5,021 bases of DNA from Ktedonobacterales bacterium (GCA_025935235.1 JAICVT010000326.1:1-5021); one strand, 5' to 3'. Shown: positions 1-5,021, numbered from the stretch's first letter. Notes: a model not told the origin generated them from the letters alone. Numbers and translations: made by a program.

Positions 1-1
1 G

Positions 2-481
2 CCGCTGACGCGCATCCCGGTAGATCCGCGCGGCAGTGGCGTTGACCATTTCATCCCTGGCCTGGCCGTGGACCGCTCGACCTCGGGTAGCACAGCGCAC
101 CTCGCGCTGGCCTACTATTACTATCCCAACGCCAACTGCACGTCGGCGACGTGCCAGCTCGACATGGGGTTCACGACGTCCACTGACGGCGGGGCGACCT
201 GGAGCGCGCCCACGCAGCTGGCTGGCCCGATGTCGCTGGGCTGGCTGCCGAATACGACGCAGGGGACGATGGTGGGCGACTACATCTCCACCTCCTTCTC
301 TGGTGGGCAGGCCTTCCCAGAGTTCGCGGTGGCGAACGCGCCAACTGGTGGCGTCTTTGACGAGGCGACCTATACGATCAGTGGTGGATTGAGCGCCAGC
401 GCTGGCGCTGTCGCCGCGAGCGACACAACCAACGCCGCGACCAACGCCGTACCAACATCGGGTAGCCTGACCGCGCAATGA
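2..481 (+). CDS. C-terminal fragment of a BNR/Asp-box sialidase-like beta-propeller protein (5' end outside window)
   Basis: The frame is open from the left edge and stops at TGA 479-481, so only the last 159 residues are present. An Asp-box motif (S-T-D-G-G-A-T-W) is encoded at 179-202, the hallmark turn of the sialidase/BNR beta-propeller fold. The surrounding text (PGLAVDRSTSGSTAHLALAY, then a TMVGDYISTSF stretch) matches what I recall of bacterial exo-alpha-sialidase-like extracellular proteins. The pair of cysteines in NCTSATC could form a disulfide, which would fit an exported protein. The last ~35 residues are a low-complexity Ala/Thr/Ser/Asn tail with no anchor motif or sortase signal. 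A GTG at 68 could serve as a start, but the homologous-looking frame continues upstream to the window edge, so this is a partial gene. Catalytic residues of true sialidases cannot be judged from the fragment, so a non-enzymatic propeller is equally possible. A hairpin follows at 525-563. Confidence 0.82.
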   Translation, partial: PLTRIPVDPRGSGVDHFIPGLAVDRSTSGSTAHLALAYYYYPNANCTSATCQLDMGFTTSTDGGATWSAPTQLAGPMSLGWLPNTTQGTMVGDYISTSFSGGQAFPEFAVANAPTGGVFDEATYTISGGLSASAGAVAASDTTNAATNAVPTSGSLTAQ

Positions 482-524
482 GCTGCGTAACGCACTGAGA
501 TGAGCGGACACGGGCGACATGCGC

Positions 525-563
525 GCGGGGGAGGTGGGTACACCACGTACCTGCCTCCCCCGC
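525..563. terminator. 17-bp-stem hairpin between convergent genes, candidate bidirectional terminator
   Basis: Arms 525-541 and 547-563 pair along all 17 positions, with two G-U wobbles (535/553 and 536/552), around a 5-nt loop ACCAC. It lies 43 bp past the stop of the sialidase-like gene and 58 bp past the stop of the methyltransferase on the other strand. That is where a shared terminator would sit. Neither side has a T-tract, so intrinsic termination in the classical sense is uncertain. It could instead act as an mRNA 3'-end stabiliser. Confidence 0.5.
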
Positions 564-621
564 AGTGTGCCTGGGTGATGCGGGCGCCAAGTTGAGGTTG
601 GACTTCCCCTCACAGCCCGCT

Positions 622-1539
622 TTACACTCCGCGCTGGCCGCAGGCGACGTAGAAGGGCAGCGCGCCACCGCCGCGCTTGTTGGCGAACTCCTGCTCGGTC
701 AGCGCGAAGAGACGGTCGTACTCCGGTTCGGGCAGCACACCCGCCGCGATCACCCCAGCGCGCAGCGCCCGCCCCACAGCCAGGCAGTCGGTGGCGGAGG
801 CGCGGCCAATTCGCCCGCCCCAGTCGCCCATCGGGAAGTTGAGCTGCTGCTGCCGCACGTTGGCGAAGCCACCCGCGCTGAGCCTCTGTCCGATGGTGTG
901 ACCCAGCGCGAAATCAACGCCGCGCCGCTGCAGGAACTCGATCCAGCTTCCCCACAGGCCCATCAGCCCGGGGCCGCCGCGCTCTGGCACGCCGCACTCG
1001 GCCAGCTCGACCCAGCCGCCGGGGCGTGTCACGCGCGCCAACTCGGCGATGACGCCAGGCCAGCGATCCATAGGGATGGCGGTGATGAGCAGCCGCTGAT
1101 GCACGAAGTCGAAGCTGGCGTCAGGGAAAGGCAGCCCCTCCAGGATGTTGCCCGTGGCGAAGCTGTAGTTGATGGGGCGCACATCCAGCCCGTGGCCCAG
1201 CACCTGCGCGTCGTCCACTGCGGGCGGCACGAGGTCCACGCCGACTACCTGCGCGGCGGGGAAGAGCGTCGCCGCCTCCATTGACCAGCGCCCAGAGCCG
1301 GAGCCGACATCGAGAATAGCGCGCGGCGCGCTGATGGGGGCGATGAAGTTGCCGCCAAAGCCCGTGCGCAAGAGATAGTGCTGGAAGTCGAGCCGGTTGA
1401 TCTCGCTCATGTCCTTAGGGAGCGGATAGGGGACCGCGACGAGGTGACGACGCCCGCCAAAGAGGCGGAAGCGCTTGTCTTCGCCCGGCTCATCCAGCAC
1501 GACGGTCGGACGCCGCATTCGGCTGAACAATGTGACCAT
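622..1539 (-). CDS. Class I SAM-dependent methyltransferase (UMTA/LaeA-like Rossmann methyltransferase)
   Basis: A 305-residue cytosolic protein with a single Rossmann-type methyltransferase domain. Motif I, ILDVGSGSGRW, is at residues 75-85 and binds the SAM methionine/ribose moiety. The acidic residue ending strand beta-2 is D102 (VVGVDL). The motif IV region SFDFVHQRLL is at 142-151, and TRPGGWVELAE at 171-181 is the usual post-I segment. The N-terminal run EINRLDFQHYLLR followed shortly by motif I recalls the UMTA/LaeA group, in which a conserved D-R-L-D-x-Q-H segment precedes the SAM site. The substrate cannot be inferred. The ATG start is supported by AAGGAGG at 1551-1557 on the minus strand. 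The gene stands alone and converges on the sialidase-like gene. A second ATG (residue 8) is possible but has no better ribosome binding site. Confidence 0.9.
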   Translation of the reverse strand: MVTLFSRMRRPTVVLDEPGEDKRFRLFGGRRHLVAVPYPLPKDMSEINRLDFQHYLLRTGFGGNFIAPISAPRAILDVGSGSGRWSMEAATLFPAAQVVGVDLVPPAVDDAQVLGHGLDVRPINYSFATGNILEGLPFPDASFDFVHQRLLITAIPMDRWPGVIAELARVTRPGGWVELAECGVPERGGPGLMGLWGSWIEFLQRRGVDFALGHTIGQRLSAGGFANVRQQQLNFPMGDWGGRIGRASATDCLAVGRALRAGVIAAGVLPEPEYDRLFALTEQEFANKRGGGALPFYVACGQRGV

Positions 1540-1549
1540 GTTGGGGATT

Positions 1550-1557
1550 CCCTCCTT
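1550..1557 (-). promoter_or_regulatory. Shine-Dalgarno site of the methyltransferase gene
   Basis: On the minus strand these bases read AAGGAGGG, a full match to the anti-Shine-Dalgarno core. A 10-nt spacer separates it from the ATG at 1539. It fixes the start codon of the methyltransferase. Confidence 0.8.
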
Positions 1558-1703
1558 GCGCGCTCACTCGCGCCCTGCTCAAATCATCCTGCGCATGCCG
1601 CGCCTGCCACGCGCGTGCGGCAAGCCATCAGCATGGCACGCCAATGGTAGCATAAGCGGGCGGTGAAAGGAAAGGGCTGGCTGGCTGCCTGATGGCGCGA
1701 AGA
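1558..1703. other. Non-coding upstream region of the methyltransferase gene
   Basis: I see no credible gene here. This stretch must contain the methyltransferase promoter, but no pair of -35/-10 boxes stands out. The best -10-like string on the minus strand is TATGCT (1649-1654), with no matching -35 at normal spacing. The GC-rich part at 1591-1640 can form only short, weak stems. Confidence 0.4.
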
Positions 1704-1745
1704 AGCCGCCACGGATAGCTCAACGCTGAGCTATCCGTGGCGGCT
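1704..1745 (-). terminator. Perfect 19-bp inverted repeat, probable terminator of the acidic-protein gene
   Basis: Arms 1704-1722 and 1727-1745 are exact reverse complements, with a 4-nt loop (ACGC). The hairpin starts 28 bp after the stop codon of the minus-strand acidic-protein gene and is well clear of the methyltransferase promoter region further downstream. Beyond the stem the minus strand reads TCTTC, only a weak U-rich run. Function as a terminator is inferred from position and stem strength. A dispersed palindromic repeat unit is the alternative. Confidence 0.6.
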
Positions 1746-1773
1746 GGGAGCGGAACGCCAGGCGACTGTGCGC

Positions 1774-2340
1774 CTAGGGTTGCGTCGCCCTGGTGGAGTC
1801 GTCGTAGCCCTGGTCGGTCAGTTCACCCTGTCCACTCTGGTCGCTGCCCATGCCCTGAAGGCGGTCATCGCTCGTGGCGCCCTGCGACCCCAATCCCTGA
1901 TTGGTCGTGTCGTAAGCCTCGGGATTGATGCCATCGCCGACAACACCCTGGTTCATGTTCTGATCGCCGACGCCCTGGTTCATGCCCTGTTGCAGGTTCT
2001 GGCCCGCTGCCGTCGCGTCGGGGCCGCCCGCGACGCCGCCCGCCATGCTCTGCTGCGTGGGATCATAGCTGGCGTCGGTGCTGGCGTCGGTCGCGGAGCT
2101 GCCCGCGATGCCACTGGCCCCGGCGCCTGTGCTCGATGGCTGGCCGACGACGCCAGTCCTCCCAGAGCTAGCGCCAGATGGCTCGCCTACCAGCCCCTCA
2201 TAGCTGGTGTCGCCACTCGTGTCCCCGTTGGCGCCGCTGGCGCGACGATCCACCGCATCCTGCGCTGTGTCGCGGACGTCGCCCTCGTTGGCGGCTGGGT
2301 AGTTCGGATCGTTCGGATCGTACTGTCCGCTGGAATCCAT
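1774..2340 (-). CDS. Hypothetical acidic, low-complexity, probably disordered protein (188 aa)
   Basis: I do not recognise a family. From the chosen ATG the protein has 188 residues rich in Gly, Ser, Asp, Ala, Gln and Asn. By my count it has 22 Asp and 5 Glu against 6 Arg, and no Lys, His, Cys, Phe or Trp at all. It opens with a YDPNDPNYP segment and later carries an imperfect M-N-Q-G-V repeat (MNQGVGDQN, MNQGVVGDG). No signal peptide, membrane helix or catalytic motif is visible, so it is probably soluble and unfolded. I chose this start because GAGGGAG (2349-2355, minus strand) lies 8 nt upstream. Residues read upstream in the same frame (to a GTG at 2547) also contain K, H, C, F and W, unlike the rest. 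Alternative in-frame ATGs at 2382 and 2403 have poor ribosome binding sites. Third codon positions are mostly G/C and a strong hairpin follows the stop, both supporting a real gene. High glycine and hydrophilicity resemble bacterial hydrophilins, but that is only a resemblance. Confidence 0.68.
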   Translation of the reverse strand: MDSSGQYDPNDPNYPAANEGDVRDTAQDAVDRRASGANGDTSGDTSYEGLVGEPSGASSGRTGVVGQPSSTGAGASGIAGSSATDASTDASYDPTQQSMAGGVAGGPDATAAGQNLQQGMNQGVGDQNMNQGVVGDGINPEAYDTTNQGLGSQGATSDDRLQGMGSDQSGQGELTDQGYDDSTRATQP

Positions 2341-2348
2341 GACTGCGT

Positions 2349-2355
2349 CTCCCTC
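2349..2355 (-). promoter_or_regulatory. Shine-Dalgarno site that decides the start of the acidic-protein gene
   Basis: The minus strand reads GAGGGAG, 8 nt before the ATG at 2340. The upstream in-frame candidates at 2382 and 2403 have no comparable purine run at proper spacing, so this site favours the 188-residue product. Confidence 0.55.
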
Positions 2356-2487
2356 ATTGTGCTGGTGATCGCCTTCGCGCATGCGCCGCCCACGCGCGTC
2401 CATCTCCGGTGATGGTGTGGCATCCGGGCGCCTGGCGGCTTTGGCGCAGATTTGGCGCCAGAAACGGTCAGGCGTCGTGGAGTCGCG

Positions 2488-2493
2488 ATCATA
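2488..2493 (-). promoter_or_regulatory. Candidate -10 element for the acidic-protein gene
   Basis: The minus strand reads TATGAT, one base from the sigma-70-type consensus TATAAT. It would start transcription near 2481, about 140 nt before the chosen ATG. No good -35 box is seen at 17 bp (the bases there read ACAACT), so confidence is low. If real, it excludes the far-upstream GTG start at 2547. Confidence 0.3.
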
Positions 2494-2559
2494 GCGCGCG
2501 AGGTGGCGCGAGTTGTGGTACATCGAGTGCGAAACGCTGCGTGTCACACCACGACGCGC

Positions 2560-2565
2560 TATACT
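2560..2565 (+). promoter_or_regulatory. Candidate -10 element for the DedA-family gene
   Basis: TATACT matches five of six bases of TATAAT and stands out in this GC-rich stretch. Transcription would start near 2572, giving a leader of about 70 nt before the ATG at 2643. The -35 region at 17-bp spacing (CTGCGT) matches poorly. Confidence 0.35.
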
Positions 2566-2642
2566 GGGAGCGGCGCGGGCGCGTGGCCGAGCGCGCGGAG
2601 GATCGCGGTGGAACGCGATGAGGCATTCTGGATGAAGGTGAT

Positions 2643-3401
2643 ATGCACATCCTGCCGGGCATGACGCAATTCGCGTGGCATTTCCTGCATATCTACGGCA
2701 TGTGGGCGCTCTTCATCCTGCTGTTGGTGGAGGAAGCGGGCGTGCCGCTTCCCGCGCCGGGCGATACGTTCATCGCGCTGGTGGGCGCGCAGCCGCACCG
2801 CACGCTGGCGACCACCGTCGAGACGCTGGCTCTCTGCACGCTGGCCGTCTTCCTCGGCTCCTCGATCCTGTATTGGGTGATGCGGCTGGGCGGCCGCTCG
2901 TTCCTCAACCGCTATGGCCGCTACATGCGCCTGAACCAGCAGCGGCTGGATCGCATCGAGAGCTGGATCGTCCGGCGCGGACCGTTGGCCATCATCCTGG
3001 GGCGGTTGATCCCTGGCCTGCGCATCCCGACGACGGTGATGTGCGGCCTCTCTAATGTGCGCTACCGCGTCTTCGCGCCCTCCACGGCGCTGGCCGGGCT
3101 GATCTGGTCGGCGCTCTACTACCTGGTGGGCGCTCTCCTGCAGCGACGTGTGGGCCTGCTGACCTCGTATATCACTGGCCTGGCCGATACCGTGGGCGAC
3201 AGCACGATCCTGACGATTCTGGCCGTCGCGCTGCTGCTAGCGTTGCTGCTCGGCGGTTGGGGGCTGTTCCACCGCTGGCGCATGCGCCAGATGAGACGCG
3301 CCCAGACCGCGCGACAGGCGAGCGGACAGGCGAGCGGACAGGCGAGCGGACAGACGAGCGGGCAGACGTCCGCGCAGGCCGAGGTGGGTGCAGAGCGGTA
3401 A
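2643..3401 (+). CDS. DedA/VTT-domain membrane protein with a C-terminal QASG-repeat tail
   Basis: A 252-residue polytopic inner-membrane protein of the DedA (SNARE-associated/VTT) family. Members are implicated in lipid carrier or phospholipid flipping and in envelope and proton-motive-force homeostasis. Hydrophobic stretches lie near residues 11-29, 59-80, 143-165 and 187-210, with probable re-entrant loops at 32-50 and 113-136. The acidic, proline-rich signature VEEAGVPLPAPGD (29-41) supplies E30/E31 and D41. GRLIPGLR (120-127) supplies R121 and R127, whose spacing of six matches the paired essential arginines described in E. coli YqjA/YghB. After the last helix comes a basic patch, RWRMRQMRR (211-219), then a repetitive Gln/Ser/Gly tail absent from typical 200-220-residue members. 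The ATG at 2643 has GAAGG (2634-2638) only 4 nt upstream, a short spacer. The next ATG (2661) has no site at all. It converges on the dehydrogenase gene. The transported substrate is unknown. Confidence 0.92.
   Translation: MHILPGMTQFAWHFLHIYGMWALFILLLVEEAGVPLPAPGDTFIALVGAQPHRTLATTVETLALCTLAVFLGSSILYWVMRLGGRSFLNRYGRYMRLNQQRLDRIESWIVRRGPLAIILGRLIPGLRIPTTVMCGLSNVRYRVFAPSTALAGLIWSALYYLVGALLQRRVGLLTSYITGLADTVGDSTILTILAVALLLALLLGGWGLFHRWRMRQMRRAQTARQASGQASGQASGQTSGQTSAQAEVGAER
3315..3374 (+). repeat. Five-unit 12-bp tandem repeat in the DedA C-terminal tail
   Basis: The unit CAGGCGAGCGGA occurs three times exactly (3315-3326, 3327-3338, 3339-3350). It is followed by one diverged copy, CAGACGAGCGGG (3351-3362), and a more diverged fifth, CAGACGTCCGCG (3363-3374). 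Since 12 is a multiple of three, it encodes QASG-QASG-QASG-QTSG-QTSA in frame. Copy gain or loss would lengthen or shorten the tail by four residues without breaking the gene. The exact copies next to decayed ones suggest recent slippage expansion. Confidence 0.93.
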
Positions 3402-3410
3402 GCCCCCACC

Positions 3411-3438
3411 GCTCCCCCGCGACGCGGGAGAGGGGAGC
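3411..3438. terminator. GC-rich hairpin after the DedA gene, candidate terminator
   Basis: Inner arms CCCGC (3416-3420) and GCGGG (3424-3428) enclose a 3-nt loop. Outer arms GCTCC (3411-3415) and GGAGC (3434-3438) also pair, leaving a 5-nt bulge on the right side. It begins 9 bp past the DedA stop. There is no T-tract on either side. It forms a pair with the hairpin at 3467-3485, and the two probably serve the converging genes. Confidence 0.4.
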
Positions 3439-3466
3439 CAGCGGCGCGGAATGCCCTACAGATCCG

Positions 3467-3485
3467 CTCCCGGCCTCGCGGGGAG
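3467..3485. terminator. Short GC-rich hairpin after the glutamate dehydrogenase gene, candidate terminator
   Basis: CTCCC (3467-3471) pairs with GGGAG (3481-3485), and GC/GC pairs continue inside after one mismatch, around a CTC loop. It lies 18 bp past the dehydrogenase stop on the minus strand. No U-tract follows. The octamer CCGCTCCC at its left edge (3464-3471) also opens the neighbouring hairpin (3409-3416), so the two may be copies of one repeat unit. Confidence 0.33.
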
Positions 3486-3503
3486 AAGTGGGTCGTTGCT
3501 TCG

Positions 3504-4775
3504 CTACGGATAGATGCCGCGCACGTCTGTGGAGTCGGCGATGCGCTGGATGGCGAGCATTTGCGCCGCCATGCGCTGATCTACCTCATGCTGGCGAGCC
3601 GTGCGCTGCACCGCCGCGTAGGCCAGATCCATCACGCGGTCGAGTTTTAGCTCGATCTCCTCTTCATCCCAGAAGAAGCTCTGGAGGTCTTGCACCCACT
3701 CGAAGTAGCTGACCGCGACGCCGCCCGCGTTCGCCAGGATGTCGGGAACGACCGGGATGCCGCGCGCCCGCAGCGTCTCATCGGCGGCTGGCGTCGTCGG
3801 ACCGTTGGCCGCCTCCACCACCAGCCGCGTCTGGAGGCGCCCGGCGTTCTCGCTGGTCAGTTGATTTTCGCGGGCGGCGGGGATCAGCACATCGCACTCT
3901 ACCTCCAGCGTCTCGGCGCCGCTCAGCTCGCGCTGCGCCCCCGCGAAGCCGCTGACCTTGCCCGTCGCGCGCTTGTGCCGCAGCAGCGCTGGGATGTCTA
4001 GCCCGTCGCGGTGGTAGACGCCGCCGCTGGTGTCACTGACGGCCACCACGCGCACGTCCTCCCCGCGCAAATATTCCGCGACGATGCCGCCGACATGCCC
4101 GAAGCCCTGCACAGCCACCGCCGCGCCCTTGAGCGCGATATGGGCGTCCTCCGCCGCGCGCCGCAGCGCCATCATCACGCTGCGGGCGGGAGCCTCGTTG
4201 CGTCCCTCGCTGCCGCCGATGGCTAGCGGCTTGCCCGTCACCACGGCAGGCACGGAGTAGCCCTGGTGCATCGAGTAGGTATCCATAATCCACGCCATGA
4301 TCTGCGCGTCGGTATTGATGTCGGGCGCGGGGATGTCGCTGTTGGGGCCGATCAGGATCGAGACCTCGGTGGCGTAGCGGCGCGTCAGGCGCTCCAGTTC
4401 GCGCGCGCTCAACGTATGCGGATCAACCACCACGCCGCCTTTCGCGCCCCCGAAGGGGATATCCATCACCGCGCACTTCCAGGTCATCCACATCGCCAGC
4501 GCGCGTGTGTCGTCGAGCGTCAGGTCGTCGGTGTAGCGCACGCCGCCCTTAGCGGGGCCGCGCGTGATATTGTGCTGCACGCGATAGCCGGTAAACATGC
4601 GAATGTCGCCATCGTCCATGCGCACGGGGAAGTTGACGATCAGCTCGCGCTCGGCCATGCGCAGCGCCGCGCGCACATTGCGGCTGAGGCTGAGGCGATC
4701 CGCCGCTGCGTCGAATTGCCCCAGAGCCGTCGTCCAGAGGTTGGGCTGTCCCTTGCCCGATGGATGGTCGCCCAT
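3504..4775 (-). CDS. gdhA: Glutamate dehydrogenase (Glu/Leu/Phe/Val dehydrogenase superfamily)
   Basis: A complete 423-residue cytosolic enzyme that interconverts glutamate and 2-oxoglutarate plus ammonia using a nicotinamide cofactor. Its length matches the ~420-residue hexameric class. The N-terminal domain carries the substrate-binding lysines: K76 in GPAKGG, K100 in MTWK, and K112 in PFGGAKGG, the catalytic lysine segment. The catalytic aspartate is D152 in PAPDINT. TGKP (180-183) leads to the cofactor domain, with the Rossmann loop GFGHVG at 224-229 and D248 near the end of strand beta-2 (VVAVSD). AANGPTTPAAD (322-332), DILANAGGV (345-353) and the S356 region SYFEW complete the family signature. 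The retained acidic residue in VVAVSD is compatible with NAD preference, but cofactor choice is inferred. Leucine or phenylalanine dehydrogenases are shorter and lack this overall pattern. GAGGAGG lies 9 nt before the ATG. It follows gatB on the same strand. Confidence 0.96.
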   Translation of the reverse strand: MGDHPSGKGQPNLWTTALGQFDAAADRLSLSRNVRAALRMAERELIVNFPVRMDDGDIRMFTGYRVQHNITRGPAKGGVRYTDDLTLDDTRALAMWMTWKCAVMDIPFGGAKGGVVVDPHTLSARELERLTRRYATEVSILIGPNSDIPAPDINTDAQIMAWIMDTYSMHQGYSVPAVVTGKPLAIGGSEGRNEAPARSVMMALRRAAEDAHIALKGAAVAVQGFGHVGGIVAEYLRGEDVRVVAVSDTSGGVYHRDGLDIPALLRHKRATGKVSGFAGAQRELSGAETLEVECDVLIPAARENQLTSENAGRLQTRLVVEAANGPTTPAADETLRARGIPVVPDILANAGGVAVSYFEWVQDLQSFFWDEEEIELKLDRVMDLAYAAVQRTARQHEVDQRMAAQMLAIQRIADSTDVRGIYP

Positions 4776-4784
4776 ACGCCGCTG

Positions 4785-4791
4785 CCTCCTC
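4785..4791 (-). promoter_or_regulatory. Shine-Dalgarno site of the glutamate dehydrogenase gene
   Basis: The minus strand reads GAGGAGG with a 9-nt spacer to the ATG at 4775. It lies inside the 43-bp gap after gatB, so translation can start independently even if the message is shared. Confidence 0.8.
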
Positions 4792-4818
4792 GCCGCTATG
4801 CCAGTTGGCCGGACGCGC

Positions 4819-5021
4819 TCACGCCTGGCCGAGCTTGCTCTGCAGCAGGGGAATCACGACATCGGGGCGCGCGCGCCCCTTTGTGCGCTTCATCACCTGC
4901 CCCATAAGGAACTGCACCGCCGAAGCCTTGCCGGAGTGGAAGTCCTCCACGGCCTTCGGGTTCTCGGCGATCACCGACTCCACAATTGACTCCAGCTCGC
5001 CCGTATCGCTCAGTTGCGAGA
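4819..5021 (-). CDS. gatB: 3' end of gatB: aspartyl/glutamyl-tRNA(Asn/Gln) amidotransferase subunit B (5' end outside window)
   Basis: The minus frame enters at the right edge (first full codon 5017-5019) and ends at TGA 4819-4821, giving the last 66 residues. The text contains ENPKAVEDFHSGKASAVQFL and MGQVMKRTKGRARPDVVIPLL, which is the conserved GatB/Yqey C-terminal domain. In the family, N-P-K-x-V-x-D-[FY]-x-x-G-K-x-x-A-x-x-[FY]-L-x-G-Q-V-M-K is followed by a short stretch and ends in LL-x-x-x-L. GatB is the kinase/transamidase-coupling subunit of GatCAB, which converts Glu-tRNA(Gln) or Asp-tRNA(Asn) to the amide form using glutamine-derived ammonia. The fragment covers the tRNA-binding tail only, so the catalytic cradle is outside. 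The glutamate dehydrogenase gene follows after 43 bp with no hairpin between, suggesting possible co-transcription. Confidence 0.95.
   Translation of the reverse strand, partial: SQLSDTGELESIVESVIAENPKAVEDFHSGKASAVQFLMGQVMKRTKGRARPDVVIPLLQSKLGQA

Larger units (their letters stand above)
2341..2642. promoter_or_regulatory. Divergent intergenic region between the acidic-protein gene and the DedA gene
   Basis: About 300 bp separate the two oppositely oriented start codons. It should contain both promoters. Visible elements are a -10-like TATGAT on the minus strand (2488-2493), a -10-like TATACT on the plus strand (2560-2565), and a direct repeat of TTTGGCGC at 2440-2447 and 2451-2458. The minus frame stays open to 2547, so a longer acidic-protein gene would occupy part of this region. 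Confidence 0.55.

Noticed and set aside
565..1284. Plus-strand 239-codon frame across the methyltransferase
   Set aside because: It is antisense to a gene with clear SAM-binding motifs and a perfect Shine-Dalgarno site. Its His/Gln/Arg-rich text is typical of a shadow frame.
1595..1640. Short inverted repeat TGCCGC/GCGGCA upstream of the methyltransferase
   Set aside because: It is a six-base stem around a 15-base loop in very GC-rich sequence, expected by chance.
1649..1654. TATGCT on the minus strand as a -10 box for the methyltransferase
   Set aside because: Only four of six bases match and there is no -35 box at workable spacing, so I did not list it as a promoter.
1768..2412. Plus-strand 214-codon frame opposite the acidic-protein gene, Ala/Val/Leu-rich with many Arg
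   Set aside because: It looks like the antisense reading of a GC-rich gene. It has no recognisable domain and no ribosome binding site, while the minus strand has a ribosome binding site, uniform composition and a terminator-like hairpin at its end. It remains the main rival if the acidic gene is not real.
3315..3374. Possible CRISPR-like array
   Set aside because: The units are contiguous 12-bp copies without spacers and lie in frame inside a coding region.
3119..3409. Minus-strand frame with a repeated CPLACPLA-type cysteine/proline pattern
   Set aside because: It is only the antisense translation of the 12-bp tandem array in the DedA tail. The plus-strand frame has the family motifs.
4266..4907. 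Plus-strand 213-codon frame across the glutamate dehydrogenase N-terminus and the gatB end
   Set aside because: It overlaps two strongly conserved minus-strand genes and shows no domain of its own.

Overview
This is a GC-rich bacterial chromosome segment with ordinary, well-spaced genes. The gene content fits a GC-rich soil or thermophilic lineage such as Chloroflexota, possibly Ktedonobacteria or relatives. That placement is a guess from gene style, and an actinobacterial origin cannot be excluded. No mobile element, CRISPR array, tRNA, rRNA or phage gene is visible.

Layout, left to right. (1) At 2-481 (+) is the C-terminal end of a secreted BNR/Asp-box sialidase-like protein. (2) A 140-bp convergent gap holds a 17-bp-stem hairpin at 525-563. 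(3) At 622-1539 (-) is a class I SAM-dependent methyltransferase with a strong ribosome binding site. (4) At 1540-1773 is a non-coding gap containing a perfect 19-bp inverted repeat (1704-1745), best read as the terminator of the next gene. (5) At 1774-2340 (-) is a very acidic, Gly/Asn/Gln/Ser-rich, probably disordered protein that lacks Lys, His, Cys, Phe and Trp. (6) At 2341-2642 is a divergent promoter region. (7) At 2643-3401 (+) is a DedA/VTT-family membrane protein with a C-terminal QASG tetrapeptide repeat encoded by a 12-bp tandem array. (8) A 102-bp convergent gap holds two GC-rich hairpins. (9) At 3504-4775 (-) is a complete glutamate dehydrogenase. (10) At 4819-5021 (-) is the 3' end of gatB.

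How the genes relate. gatB and the glutamate dehydrogenase gene lie head to tail with 43 bp between them and no hairpin, so they may be co-transcribed. Both concern glutamate/glutamine-linked nitrogen: one interconverts 2-oxoglutarate and glutamate, the other uses glutamine as amide donor for Gln-tRNA and Asn-tRNA. The other genes look like independent single-gene units, each bounded by a hairpin or a divergent promoter region. I found no convincing novel multi-gene system. The most unusual items are the acidic disordered protein, the tandem-repeat tail of the DedA protein, and the hairpins without U-tracts in all three gaps that follow gene ends.
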